DNA from: JANLUX01 sp031366005
GTDB taxonomy: Bacteria; Bacteroidota; Bacteroidia; AKYH767-A; OLB10
Assembly: GCA_031366005.1 (NCBI GenBank)
Contig: JANLZB010000043.1
Location: forward strand, 1 to 40,370
Direction: 5' to 3'
Length of the DNA stretch: 40,370 nt
Part shown: positions 25,554-35,012 of the stretch, in pieces
Layout: each line of letters begins with the position of its first letter
Numbering within the stretch: position 1 is the stretch's first letter
Position numbers and translations under genes: made by a program
The notes under the pieces: model-generated
Told to the model about the DNA's origin: nothing
Seen by the model: the letters and a program-made list of their open reading frames with translations, nothing else
Databases searched by the model: none

Positions 25554-26145
25554 TGTAAACTTGAGGATAATTTATCATCCTGTTTTGGTTTATTGCCTTT
25601 TTTAAAATTGCTCTGGCATTATTCAAATTAGATTTTGAAGTACCTTCAGAGATGCCGAGCGTTTTTGCAATCTCTTTATGCTTTAATCCTTCAAATACAA
25701 ATAAATTAAAAACCATTTTGTAACACGGAGGAAGCGACTGAATTAATTTCATCATTTCGTGTGCTTCAAGTTTGCTCAGCACATCATTGGTGTTGTAATG
25801 ATCGAGATCACCAAAGCACTCATCAATATTTACAACCGCAAATAAATGAGAGTTCTTCCAGTATTTATCAATGGCGGTGTTAACCATTATTCTTCTTATC
25901 CAGCCTTCGAGGGAGCCTTCACCACTATACGATTTTAAATTCTCATACACCTTAATAAAGGCTTCATGAAAGGTATCCTCTGCCTCCTCTCTGTTTTTCG
26001 AATATTGAACACATACCGCAAACATTTTAGCAGCAAAAAGTTTATATAATTTATCCTGAGCATTTCCATTCCAGGCAATGCACTGCTTGACAAGAAGCGC
26101 TTCCTCTTCACAATTCAAATTTGGATGTCTTGTAAGTATAGACAT
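25543..26145 (-). CDS. ECF-type RNA polymerase sigma factor
   Basis: 200 residues. Region 2 (about 20-90) holds LYKLFAAKMFAVCVQYSKNREEAEDTFHEAFIKVYENL (split across residues 34-71), the core-binding and -10 region of ECF factors, and GWIRRIMVNTAIDKYWKN. Region 4 (about 125-190) has LPPCYKMVFNLFVFEGLKHKEIAKTLGISEGTSKSNLNNARAIL (split), a helix-turn-helix for the -35 element. Such factors are usually held inactive by an anti-sigma factor encoded next to them; here that is the trans-envelope barrel protein. A 13-mer also found before a small ORF lies 11 bp upstream of its ATG. Confidence 0.93.
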   Translation of the reverse strand: MSILTRHPNLNCEEEALLVKQCIAWNGNAQDKLYKLFAAKMFAVCVQYSKNREEAEDTFHEAFIKVYENLKSYSGEGSLEGWIRRIMVNTAIDKYWKNSHLFAVVNIDECFGDLDHYNTNDVLSKLEAHEMMKLIQSLPPCYKMVFNLFVFEGLKHKEIAKTLGISEGTSKSNLNNARAILKKAINQNRMINYPQVYNGR

Positions 26146-26155
26146 GAAATGATGG

Positions 26156-26168
26156 TAAATGGTTGGGT
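26156..26168. promoter_or_regulatory. 13-bp motif upstream of the sigma factor gene
   Basis: TAAATGGTTGGGT is identical to 24041-24053. Read on the minus strand, it follows GTAACTC and precedes CCATC, a layout like an ECF promoter with GTAAC as a -35 element and CATC as a -10 element. That would give a transcript starting close to the ATG at 26145. A similar word, ACTCAACCA, lies about 20 bp further upstream as part of an imperfect inverted repeat. Confidence 0.4.
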
Positions 26169-26394
26169 GAGTTACAAAAAAATTATGCCACCGAATTTAC
26201 TCAACCAATTAATAAAGGAATTTTTAATCAGGAACACAATTTTTTATTTATTACCCAACTCTTTTATTATTTATCCGTCTTACTATTCTATGAGCTCATA
26301 TTAATTATTCAATCTTAAAAAAAATAATTAAAGCGCAACATAGTAAGCCGTTATTAATTATTAATCATTTCAAACAATTTAAATTTTTAAAAAC

Positions 26395-27849
26395 ATGAAA
26401 AAAATCACATTACTATTTGTCATGCTCCTGGGAGCCACAATTGCAAGATCACAAAACAATCAATTACCCAAAATTAAACTGGAAGATTTTTCGGAAGGCT
26501 TTGATCAGCCTCTTGGAATTGAAAACGCAGGAGACAGTCGTTTGTTTATTGTTGAACGCACAGGAAGAATTTGGATTTGCGATGCTAACGGAACAAAAAG
26601 CACAGTTCCTTTTCTCAACATTTCTGACAGGATAACAACTAATGGCGGTGAGCAGGGTTTGCTCGGACTGGCTTTTGATCCTAACTATTCTGCTAACGGG
26701 TATTTTTATGTTAATTATACCAATGTGAATGGTAATACACGCATTTCCCGTTTTAAAGTAAAAGCTAATAATGCTGACCAGGCAGATAACAATAGCGAGG
26801 TAATATTTTTGACTGTACATCAACCTTTTATTAATCATAATGGAGGTTCATTGCGTTTCAGCGAAGGCTACCTTTATATTGCGCTTGGTGATGGAGGTGA
26901 TGCTGCGGATCCTTATAACAATGCACAAAACACAAATACATTGTTAGGTAAAATTCTACGTATAGATGTAACACATGGCAGTCATGGTAAACATTATTCT
27001 ATTCCACCCACTAATCCTTTTGTTGGAATGAGTGGCTATCGACCTGAAATATGGGCAACCGGATTACGTAATCCATGGCGTTTTAGTTTTGATGATCTTA
27101 CTGACGATATGTGGATTGGCGATGTAGGACAAGATGAGTGGGAAGAAATAGATTTTCAACCTGCCGGTGAAGGAGGTTTAAATTATGGATGGGGATGCTG
27201 GGAAGGAGCGCATTTCTTTAAAGATAACTGCAATCCTAACAGTACACATGCTACATTTCCAATTTCAGAATATGAACACATTGTTAGCCCCGGCTGTGGT
27301 GGTACTGTGATAGGTGGCTTTGTTTACAGAGGATCAAATTATCCAAAAATGTATGGCAAGTATGTGTATGTTGATTACTGTACTGGAATAATGCGCGCTA
27401 TTTATAAAGATCATGGTGTTTGGGTAAACCGTTATCTCACAACGGAGGAACCACTTCAATACACTGCCTTTGGTGAGGATATGAATGGAGAATTATATCT
27501 GACTGACATTACAGAAGGTGAAATTTATCATGTGATAGATTCCTCTGTGGTGGTTCAAAGATTTTCATCAGGTAATAGTTTTACGCAATCACCTGACGGT
27601 AAAAATGTTTCTTTATTTCCTAATCCAAATAAAGGAGAATTTACTGTACAAATAAATGCTGCTCAAAAAGAAAACTATATTGTAACGATCAGCAATGAAC
27701 TTGGACAGGAATTATTAACGGAGAAAAAAACAGTACAGGAAGGTTTGAATGAATGGAGTTTTTCTTCCGAAAAGTTTACAAAAGGAATTTATATTTTCCA
27801 GCTACGGACTACGGAAGGAATCATAAGTAAAAAATTCTCTGTTCAATAA
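26395..27849 (+). CDS. Secreted PQQ-dependent sugar dehydrogenase with T9SS sorting domain
   Basis: 484 residues. The signal peptide MKKITLLFVMLLGATIARSQ is followed by the propeller (about 25-385), with the catalytic HNGG (His148), the canonical GDGGDAADPYNNAQNTNTLL (165-184) for PQQ and calcium, LRNPWRF with its Arg, and GDVGQDEWEEID. The last 75 or so residues (SLFPNPNKGEFTVQI to SKKFSVQ) are a T9SS sorting domain. Unlike the homologue at 10.75 kb it lacks a DNRLRE domain and keeps the GDGG loop. It would oxidise sugars at the cell surface if PQQ is available. A clear terminator follows. Confidence 0.88.
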   Translation: MKKITLLFVMLLGATIARSQNNQLPKIKLEDFSEGFDQPLGIENAGDSRLFIVERTGRIWICDANGTKSTVPFLNISDRITTNGGEQGLLGLAFDPNYSANGYFYVNYTNVNGNTRISRFKVKANNADQADNNSEVIFLTVHQPFINHNGGSLRFSEGYLYIALGDGGDAADPYNNAQNTNTLLGKILRIDVTHGSHGKHYSIPPTNPFVGMSGYRPEIWATGLRNPWRFSFDDLTDDMWIGDVGQDEWEEIDFQPAGEGGLNYGWGCWEGAHFFKDNCNPNSTHATFPISEYEHIVSPGCGGTVIGGFVYRGSNYPKMYGKYVYVDYCTGIMRAIYKDHGVWVNRYLTTEEPLQYTAFGEDMNGELYLTDITEGEIYHVIDSSVVVQRFSSGNSFTQSPDGKNVSLFPNPNKGEFTVQINAAQKENYIVTISNELGQELLTEKKTVQEGLNEWSFSSEKFTKGIYIFQLRTTEGIISKKFSVQ

Positions 27850-27865
27850 ATTCTTTTAATATTTG

Positions 27866-27898
27866 AAACAAACCCTCGTGGATTACGGGGGTTTGTTT
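27866..27898 (+). terminator. Rho-independent terminator after the sugar dehydrogenase gene
   Basis: AAACAAACCCTCG (27866-27878) pairs with CGGGGGTTTGTTT (27886-27898) over 13 positions with one G-T wobble, with a 7-base loop. The end of the stem supplies three T residues. It lies 17 bp after the stop codon. Confidence 0.8.
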
Positions 27899-28031
27899 AT
27901 GCCAAACGGATTAATTATTTCCTTCCTTTTAAGCAGTTTAAGAGTGACTTTAGCTTTTCAGCTTTTTGATATAAATAATTTAATCTCTACTATACATTAG
28001 ATTTTACAATTAAACATTTAATCAATTTAAT

Positions 28032-30137
28032 ATGAAATCAACAACTACTCTTCTTACTGTTTTATTAGTAACCGCTTATTCAACTGTAACAGCGCAATGG
28101 ACAAAAACAAATGGACCCGAAGGAATTTATGTCACTTCCTTTTTGACTGTAAATGATTCAACACTTTTATGCGGCACTATGGCACAAGGCATTTACCGCA
28201 GTAATGATCATGGCAATATATGGACTTATACAGCTTTAGATAATATATGGGTGGATTGTTTTGTGCAGGACTCACAATATGTTTATGCAGGCTGTTTTGG
28301 CGCGGGCGTGTATCGCTCTGCAGATAAAGGACTAACGTGGTCACCTTCCAGCAATATTTTTCCCACCGCTGCAGTTACGTGCATGTTGAATGCAGGAGGA
28401 TACATTTTTGCCGGATCTATTAATGATGGGATGTTCCGTTCTGCTGATCATGGTAATACATGGGTGGATGTGAGCCAGGGTCTTCTTACATTATCTTATA
28501 TACCCGCAATGACTTACAGCGGCAACCGTCTCATGGTGGAAGTAGACAATTATATTTTTTATTCTCTGGATTTTGGAAATAGCTGGAATGTTGACCAGGG
28601 CACTACAGCATTTTATACAATTGATAATTTTTTTCAGCATGGCGACACTGTTCTGGCCTCTGTTGGTGATATAATATTCAGAACTACTGATCATGGTGTA
28701 ATCTGGAGTAACCCAAACATACAATCTCACAACTTTATTGGTTTTGATCATATCGGTGATACAGTGTATGCAGGTTCAACAGATGGAATTTATATGACAA
28801 CCGATTACGGACTTACATGGAATTTTACTCCTTCCGCTGACTTACGTCATGGTGCACGCTATCACGATGATTTTATCATCACCGGAAATAATTTTTTATA
28901 TGCTTACCAGGAAATCGGAGTTTACAAATCACAAAACAAAGGAGGATCATGGCAACAAGTTCCGTTAAGCAATTTTGCTGTTGCAAGCACTATTGATGAT
29001 GCAATGATTTTTGATAACGGAACAGTTTACACAGGAACACATACAAATGGAGTTTACAAGACAAATGATCAGGGCAATACATGGACCAAAATTGGGACAC
29101 CAAATAATCTGGATACGCTTTCCAACGAAGTGATTTTTGATATGCTGCATTGGGGACAAAATATTATTCTGGCAGGAGGATGTGGAAACGGTTTGTTTCG
29201 CTCTGACAACAACGGTGCAACATGGACACACATTACTAACGGACTTCCACCTGATAACGGAACATTTACCTGCATAAAAACTTTGGAAAAGTGCGGACCG
29301 AATATTTTATGTGCAATGGTAAATGGAGTTTTTTATTCTGTTGACAGTGGGATAACCTGGTTACCAACTAATCTTACACCGAATGATGTACTGCAATGCG
29401 GAGGATTTGCCACGAGAGGAAATATTGCTTGCGTTGGTGTTATTGGCAATCCTCCTTTTCCTACAGGAGTTTACCGTAGCACTAACTACGGAGTTACCTG
29501 GACCCTTGCTGATCCTATTCTTGATATAGAAACAATGGCAACCGGAGGAAATCATACTATGTACTGTGGAGAGCTTTTTACATCGTATGTATCGTATGAT
29601 GATGGACAAACATGGAATGGCTTAGGATTGGGCGCAGCATTCTCAATACTTGCATTTGATAATTATGCATTCATTGGAAATAATGACGGCATTTTTTTCT
29701 CAAGTAATTATGGAGGTAGCTGGACTATGATGAACCAAGGAATGGATCCTTATCCAAACAATGCAGTTCAGGGATTAACACGCGATAGTTTTTATGTTTA
29801 TGCAGGAACTTATCGTGATGGAGTTTGGAGAAGACCACTTTCTGATTTTGGCATTGTAACAGGTTTAAATGCTCAAGCAAATGAGGCTGAAAATCCTATT
29901 TCAATTTACCCTAATCCATCATCCGGAAATATTATTATCAGTTTTGGTTCTGAGGTAAAAAGAACAGATGCCCTTCGTATTTATAACAGTATAGGTGAAC
30001 AAGTGATGTCACTTCCATTGAGCCAATATAATATTATACGCGCAGATATTTCAGCATTAGCTGATGGAATTTATACAGCCATTCAACAGACTGCCGAAGG
30101 AAGTATTTATAAAAAGTTTATGCTAATGAGTAAGTAA
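28032..30137 (+). CDS. Secreted BNR/sortilin-repeat protein with T9SS sorting domain
   Basis: 701 residues. A signal peptide ends TVTAQ (22). I count about 13 short BNR-like units of the form (Y/F)-x-S-x-D-x-G-x-T-W, for example YRSNDHGNIW, YRSADKGLTW, FRSADHGNTW, YKTNDQGNTW and FRSDNNGATW, which build one or more beta-propellers of the sortilin/Ycf48 or sialidase-like type. No sialidase catalytic arginine triad is evident, so it is probably a binding protein. The C-terminus (ISIYPNPSSGNIIISF to FMLMSK) is a T9SS sorting domain. Secretion and surface display are clear; ligand unknown. Confidence 0.85.
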   Translation: MKSTTTLLTVLLVTAYSTVTAQWTKTNGPEGIYVTSFLTVNDSTLLCGTMAQGIYRSNDHGNIWTYTALDNIWVDCFVQDSQYVYAGCFGAGVYRSADKGLTWSPSSNIFPTAAVTCMLNAGGYIFAGSINDGMFRSADHGNTWVDVSQGLLTLSYIPAMTYSGNRLMVEVDNYIFYSLDFGNSWNVDQGTTAFYTIDNFFQHGDTVLASVGDIIFRTTDHGVIWSNPNIQSHNFIGFDHIGDTVYAGSTDGIYMTTDYGLTWNFTPSADLRHGARYHDDFIITGNNFLYAYQEIGVYKSQNKGGSWQQVPLSNFAVASTIDDAMIFDNGTVYTGTHTNGVYKTNDQGNTWTKIGTPNNLDTLSNEVIFDMLHWGQNIILAGGCGNGLFRSDNNGATWTHITNGLPPDNGTFTCIKTLEKCGPNILCAMVNGVFYSVDSGITWLPTNLTPNDVLQCGGFATRGNIACVGVIGNPPFPTGVYRSTNYGVTWTLADPILDIETMATGGNHTMYCGELFTSYVSYDDGQTWNGLGLGAAFSILAFDNYAFIGNNDGIFFSSNYGGSWTMMNQGMDPYPNNAVQGLTRDSFYVYAGTYRDGVWRRPLSDFGIVTGLNAQANEAENPISIYPNPSSGNIIISFGSEVKRTDALRIYNSIGEQVMSLPLSQYNIIRADISALADGIYTAIQQTAEGSIYKKFMLMSK

Positions 30138-30169
30138 ACATATCTTTTGGACTCACACAAGATGGTGGT

Positions 30170-30668
30170 AACGATTTATACATGTTCAAGAAATTTTATT
30201 GCCAAATAATAATTTGAATGAGGATGCTTTACTAACTTTTTCTCATCGTTTACTTTCTTCCGGCAAATAAAGATGCTTCATTGTATCCTTTCCCTACTTC
30301 GCTTTCAGCTGAAATAAATCTGTTATTTCTATCCAGGATTTTTTTTACAGAGCGCAAGACCAATACCTGTTCCTGAAATTCATCTTTACCATGAAGTCGC
30401 ATAAATAGTTTATTATCAATGCCTCACAGAAATTATTCAAGATGAATGGCTAAAGCAATTGCATGTAATTATTTTTTTCACTTCATTTGATATTCAAATG
30501 GTGGATTTGTTACATAAGAATGGTGCATATCATTATATCCGGGAGCCGGCAGAATTCACTAATATGAAAAAAATAATTTCCCAATCACTTCACCTCATTT
30601 CTAAATTCACGAAGGAACAACCAGTCAAAGAAAATTTTGTGCTGAACCACTCAACAATAAAGACATGA
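30170..30668 (+). pseudogene. Decayed response-regulator receiver gene upstream of the histidine kinase
   Basis: The 3' part (30423-30668) reads LTEIIQDEWLKQLHVIIFFT then SFDIQMVDLLHKNGAYHYIR and EPAEFTNMKKII, a good match to the second half of a receiver domain, with the conserved T-S, GA and K/R-P (here EP) positions. Upstream, with two or more frame changes and stops, TMKSHK at about 30390 resembles the LNMPRKN segment, PIPVPEIHL the strand with the phospho-acceptor Asp, and EILLPNNNLNEDALLTF at about 30190 resembles the ILLADDDxDDxxLF start. The frame is broken and the acidic residues are lost. The end overlaps the kinase ATG as ATGA, a relic of translational coupling. The 3' half is more certain than the 5' half. 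Confidence 0.6.
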
Positions 30669-33600
30669 TGAATCACGATAAAAACCTCCGTACTGTTTTC
30701 ATTTCTGCCATTTGTTTAGTTCTTCTTATTTCCATTTTTTCTTACCTACGGATTAATTCAATTATCAAATCCGATGATTCAGTTATTCACACTTCTCAGG
30801 TAACGTTGGAACTTGAAAAAATGATTGACAACATCAGTGATGGTGAAACTGCCCATCGCGGGTTTATGCTTACGCGCGACAGCAGCTTTCTTAAAGCATT
30901 CAATATTGCATCGCAGCAGTTCCCTGTTCTCCTTGATAACCTGCAGCAACTTATAAAAGGCACAACAGTTCAGGAAGAAAATCTTGAAGAAGTAAAAAAA
31001 CTTTCGGAACATCGTCAGCGTCTTCTCGCTGACGTACTCAAAAATAAGAAGTCGCGAAACCATAATAATGCCGCTGAAATACTTGTTGCCAAATCAACTA
31101 CAGACAGCTTGCGCGCTAAAGTTGACAATATGATTGTGGTTGAAAACGATTTAATGCATAAACACCCAGCTCATCTTAAATCACAAACATGGCTTGCGCC
31201 TGCCACTATGCTGATTTTGATATTGGCAGCTTTGGCTGTTCTCATTTTCGCCTATCTGCAATTAAATAAAGCATTGCTGCAAGCAAAAAAATTAAAAACA
31301 GAAGTTAGGGAAACAAAGCAGCTCCATTCTATCAGCACGCAATTAATTTTTGAAAATAATTTAGATGCGTTCTATCAGCAGTTGCTGAATGCTGCAAAGG
31401 AAATTATGAATGCTGATTGCGCAAGTATTCAATTATTAAATTTTCAACAAAATAAATTAGAGTTGCTTTCATCGCTGGGTTTTCATCCCGAATCTGCAAT
31501 CCATTGGAAAAATGTTGACTTAAAAGATACCAGCACCTGTGCAAAATCTTTACATGATGGCACACGGGTAATAGTAACAGATGTTGAACAGTGCGCATTC
31601 ATGAAGGGGACAAAAGACCTCGAGTATTATCGTCTTTCACAAATCCGTGCCGTACAATCTACTCCGCTTATTACCCGTAATGGAATTATGTTAGGAATGA
31701 TTTCAACTCACTGGAAAAAAGTTCATCAACCGTCTGCAGAACATTTTCAGTTGTTTGATATACTTGTCCGGCAAGCATCCGATCTCTTAGAAAGAAAACA
31801 AGTTGAAGAAAAAGTTACAGCGAGTGAAAAAGAACTGCAAACGTTATTTGAACAGGCTCCTGTTGCCATCACACTTTTTGAAGGCGAGCAACTCATTGCA
31901 AAAGTGGTGAATGAAAATGCGCGCTTGCTTATTGGAATAACTAAGGCTGAAGATGCGGAAAAAAAGTTGATAGAATATTTTGCTGCTTATCCCGAACGCA
32001 AAAATATTTTCCTTAAGATTTTTCAAACAGGAATTTCATGTACAGGCAAAGAAGTAGAAGTAAAGCTGAACCGCTTAGGCGTGGAGCAAACTGGCTATTA
32101 CGATTTGAATTATAATCCATGGTATGATGCTGCAGGAAAAATTAAAGGCGTTATCGCCATTGGAGTAGAAGTAACGGAAAAAGTGTTAACGCGGAAACAC
32201 ATTGAAGAAACAAATCAACAGTTGCAATTTGCCGCCACGCTTACAGAAAACATAGCCGATGCTGTAATCGGAACTTCCATCATTGAAGAAAGTTATCGCA
32301 TTACAAGCTGGAACAAAGGCGCAGAGCATACTTACGGATGGAAGGAGTATGAGGTAATCGGAAAGCCGGCAAGAGAGGTACTCGAAACAGAATTTAAAAC
32401 AGAAGAAGACCGCCAGGCATGGCAGGTTTCAATAAATGAAAATGGTTACTGGAAAGGTGAAGTGAAGCAAAAGAAAAAAGACGGAACGATGATTTGGGTT
32501 GCTGCCTCCGTTGCTTATGTAAAAGGAAAGGATGGGAAAATTATGGGAGGTGTTGCCGTAAACCGTGATATTACAGCCCAAAAAGAAGCACAGGAAAAAA
32601 TAAAAGAAAGCGAAAATAAATTCCGCGAGCTTTCATTATCTCTTGAAGAAAAAGTAAATGAACGCACACATGAATTAATTAAAGCTAACACGGAACTTAG
32701 TTATAACAAAGATTTTATAACGAGTGTGCTCAAGAGCACGAATCATGGTGTGCTTTCCTATCTCGCCATCAGAAAAAATAATGAGATAATCGATTTTGAA
32801 ATACGGTTTGCCAACGACATTGCACTGGAGCAGCTAAACCTGCCTGCCGAAAAAGTAATTGGCAACACCTATCTCACACTGATGCCTGATGCAAAGAAAG
32901 ACGGATTATGGGATCGCGTTACACGAGTATTAAACACAGGGATCAGCGAAACACATGAAATATATTCACCAACTTATCCTGACCGTTGCTTCACAGCTTT
33001 CTTCACACCATTGGAAGATGGAGTAACGGTTACATTTATTGAAATTACAGAGCAGAAAAAACAAGCCGAAATTCTTGAGAAACAAAACGAAGAGTTAGAA
33101 GAGCGCAATGCTTTTGTAGAAACACTGCTAAACTCTTCTTTAGATATTATTTTGGTAGTGGATAAAGAAATGAAATTTATTTCAGCCAATGAAAAGGCAA
33201 TGGAATATTATTCAAAAATTTATCCTGATACTATTATAGGAAAGCACGTGAATGAACCATTTCCAAAATATCCCACTGATGGATTAGCTGCTGCTTTAAA
33301 AGGAGAAACAGTTAAGGTGAAAAAATTTAAGTCAACATTATTTGATAATTATTTTGAAATAAATTCTGTTCCACTGTGGAAACACAATGAAGTGTATGCG
33401 GTAATGATTATTATACACGACATCACAGAAAATATTATTGCAGAAGATAAGATTCAGAATCTTATACAGACTTTTGAATATGCCGAACAGATAGGATCGT
33501 TTGGCAGCTACCGTTATAATTTCGCTACGCAACAGCTTACTTATTCTGATAACCTTTACCGCATTTTAGGTTGCGAGCCTTTAGAATTTCCTGCTTCGGG

Positions 33601-34945
33601 CGAAAGCTTTTTAAAATTCACTCATCCTGATGATGTGGAATATGTTGCAAATGCAACCAGCGAAGCATTTAAACAAAAACATATTTCCAAATGGGAATAC
33701 CGGATGATTCGCAAAGACAAAAAAATAATAAATGTGCGCGGCACAGGCAGGTTGATTACCCACAGTGATGGCAGTGAATGGATGATTGGTACTTTACAGG
33801 ATATAACAGAGGAAAAACAAAATGAATTGAAACTGAAAGAAAGTGAGGAGAAGTTTTATGACTTGTTTAATCTGTCTCCGGTTTGCAAAACATTAACGGA
33901 TATGAATTCGGGTAAAATTATTCTGGTAAATGATGCTTTTACAAATACTTTTGGTTACAGCCGTGAAGAAGCATTAAATAAAACAACATCAGAATTAGGA
34001 ATGCTTGACTCGCAAACGCGTGAAGCAACAATCAATGAACTAAAAGCAAATGGAAAAATTCATAATAAGGAAATTGAATTTATAAGGAAGTCAGGCGAAA
34101 AGTTTTTTGCTCTTACATCCGCGGAAATCATCACCATAAATAATCAGCAATTATTCCTTGGTGCATACAGTGATATCAGCGACCGAAAACAAGCAGAAAT
34201 AAAAGTTGAGCAAAAAAATGCAGAGCTTGAAAAGATGAACAAAGAGCTTCAATCGTTCGCTTACATTTCCAGTCACGATTTGCAGGAACCTCTAAGAAAG
34301 ATTCAAACCTTTGCTACACGAATTATAGAAAAAGAAGAACAGAACTTATCGGAGAACGGAAAAGATAACTTTAAAAGGATGCAGGCAGCAGCTGGCAGAA
34401 TGCAGACATTGATAGAAGATTTATTGCTCTATTCCCGCACGAACACCGAAGAGCGGAAATTTGAAAAGACTGATTTAACTAAAATAGTGAATGAAGTAAA
34501 AGAAGAATTGAATGAAACTATAACAGAGAAACAGGCAACTATTGAAACAATGCAAATGTGCAATGCAAACATCATCCCTTTTCAGTTTCGCCAGCTCATG
34601 CATAACCTGATTGGCAACTCTTTGAAATTTGCGCAACCCGAAACGCCACCCCACATTAAAATTAAAAGCAGCATTGCAGAAGGAATAAAACTGGGCAATC
34701 AACAATTGGCACCGGAAAAAAGATATTGTCACATCTCCATAACTGATAATGGCATTGGTTTCGAACCGGAATACAGCGAAAAGATTTTTGAAGTGTTTCA
34801 ACGGCTTCACACAAAAAATGAATTTAAAGGTACGGGCATCGGCCTTTCCATAGTAAAAAAGATTGTCGAAAATCATAATGGATTTATTACTGCCAATGCT
34901 GAACTGAATAAAGGCGCCCGGTTTGATATTTATATTCCGGCATAA
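30665..34945 (+). CDS. Six-PAS sensor histidine kinase with CHASE3 and GAF domains
   Basis: 1426 residues. Domains in order: TM1 (10-28), periplasmic CHASE3-type region (35-170, with GETAHRGFMLT), TM2 (177-197), GAF (about 220-375), six PAS or PAC units (about 390-505, 520-640, 680-795, 815-920, 935-1050, 1060-1175), a coiled coil, HisKA with phospho-acceptor His1204 in YISSHDLQEPLRKI, and a HATPase domain with N box HNLIGNSLKFA (1313-1323), G1 DNGIGF (1361-1366) and G2 GTGIGL (1389-1394). All key residues are intact. No receiver domain is attached, and the one encoded upstream is a wreck, so the partner is elsewhere. It senses probably both a periplasmic and several cytoplasmic signals. Confidence 0.93.
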   Translation: MMNHDKNLRTVFISAICLVLLISIFSYLRINSIIKSDDSVIHTSQVTLELEKMIDNISDGETAHRGFMLTRDSSFLKAFNIASQQFPVLLDNLQQLIKGTTVQEENLEEVKKLSEHRQRLLADVLKNKKSRNHNNAAEILVAKSTTDSLRAKVDNMIVVENDLMHKHPAHLKSQTWLAPATMLILILAALAVLIFAYLQLNKALLQAKKLKTEVRETKQLHSISTQLIFENNLDAFYQQLLNAAKEIMNADCASIQLLNFQQNKLELLSSLGFHPESAIHWKNVDLKDTSTCAKSLHDGTRVIVTDVEQCAFMKGTKDLEYYRLSQIRAVQSTPLITRNGIMLGMISTHWKKVHQPSAEHFQLFDILVRQASDLLERKQVEEKVTASEKELQTLFEQAPVAITLFEGEQLIAKVVNENARLLIGITKAEDAEKKLIEYFAAYPERKNIFLKIFQTGISCTGKEVEVKLNRLGVEQTGYYDLNYNPWYDAAGKIKGVIAIGVEVTEKVLTRKHIEETNQQLQFAATLTENIADAVIGTSIIEESYRITSWNKGAEHTYGWKEYEVIGKPAREVLETEFKTEEDRQAWQVSINENGYWKGEVKQKKKDGTMIWVAASVAYVKGKDGKIMGGVAVNRDITAQKEAQEKIKESENKFRELSLSLEEKVNERTHELIKANTELSYNKDFITSVLKSTNHGVLSYLAIRKNNEIIDFEIRFANDIALEQLNLPAEKVIGNTYLTLMPDAKKDGLWDRVTRVLNTGISETHEIYSPTYPDRCFTAFFTPLEDGVTVTFIEITEQKKQAEILEKQNEELEERNAFVETLLNSSLDIILVVDKEMKFISANEKAMEYYSKIYPDTIIGKHVNEPFPKYPTDGLAAALKGETVKVKKFKSTLFDNYFEINSVPLWKHNEVYAVMIIIHDITENIIAEDKIQNLIQTFEYAEQIGSFGSYRYNFATQQLTYSDNLYRILGCEPLEFPASGESFLKFTHPDDVEYVANATSEAFKQKHISKWEYRMIRKDKKIINVRGTGRLITHSDGSEWMIGTLQDITEEKQNELKLKESEEKFYDLFNLSPVCKTLTDMNSGKIILVNDAFTNTFGYSREEALNKTTSELGMLDSQTREATINELKANGKIHNKEIEFIRKSGEKFFALTSAEIITINNQQLFLGAYSDISDRKQAEIKVEQKNAELEKMNKELQSFAYISSHDLQEPLRKIQTFATRIIEKEEQNLSENGKDNFKRMQAAAGRMQTLIEDLLLYSRTNTEERKFEKTDLTKIVNEVKEELNETITEKQATIETMQMCNANIIPFQFRQLMHNLIGNSLKFAQPETPPHIKIKSSIAEGIKLGNQQLAPEKRYCHISITDNGIGFEPEYSEKIFEVFQRLHTKNEFKGTGIGLSIVKKIVENHNGFITANAELNKGARFDIYIPA

Positions 34946-35012
34946 ATTGTAAAGAGAGAAAGATGGGGCTATTTAATTCCCGAAGATGAGCAACCTATTT
35001 TCTGAAATTCAC

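Noticed and set aside
30459..30668. A 69-codon frame starting at TTG as a stand-alone gene
   Set aside because: Its translation is the second half of a receiver domain and similarity continues upstream of the TTG in the same and other frames, so it is the tail of a broken gene.
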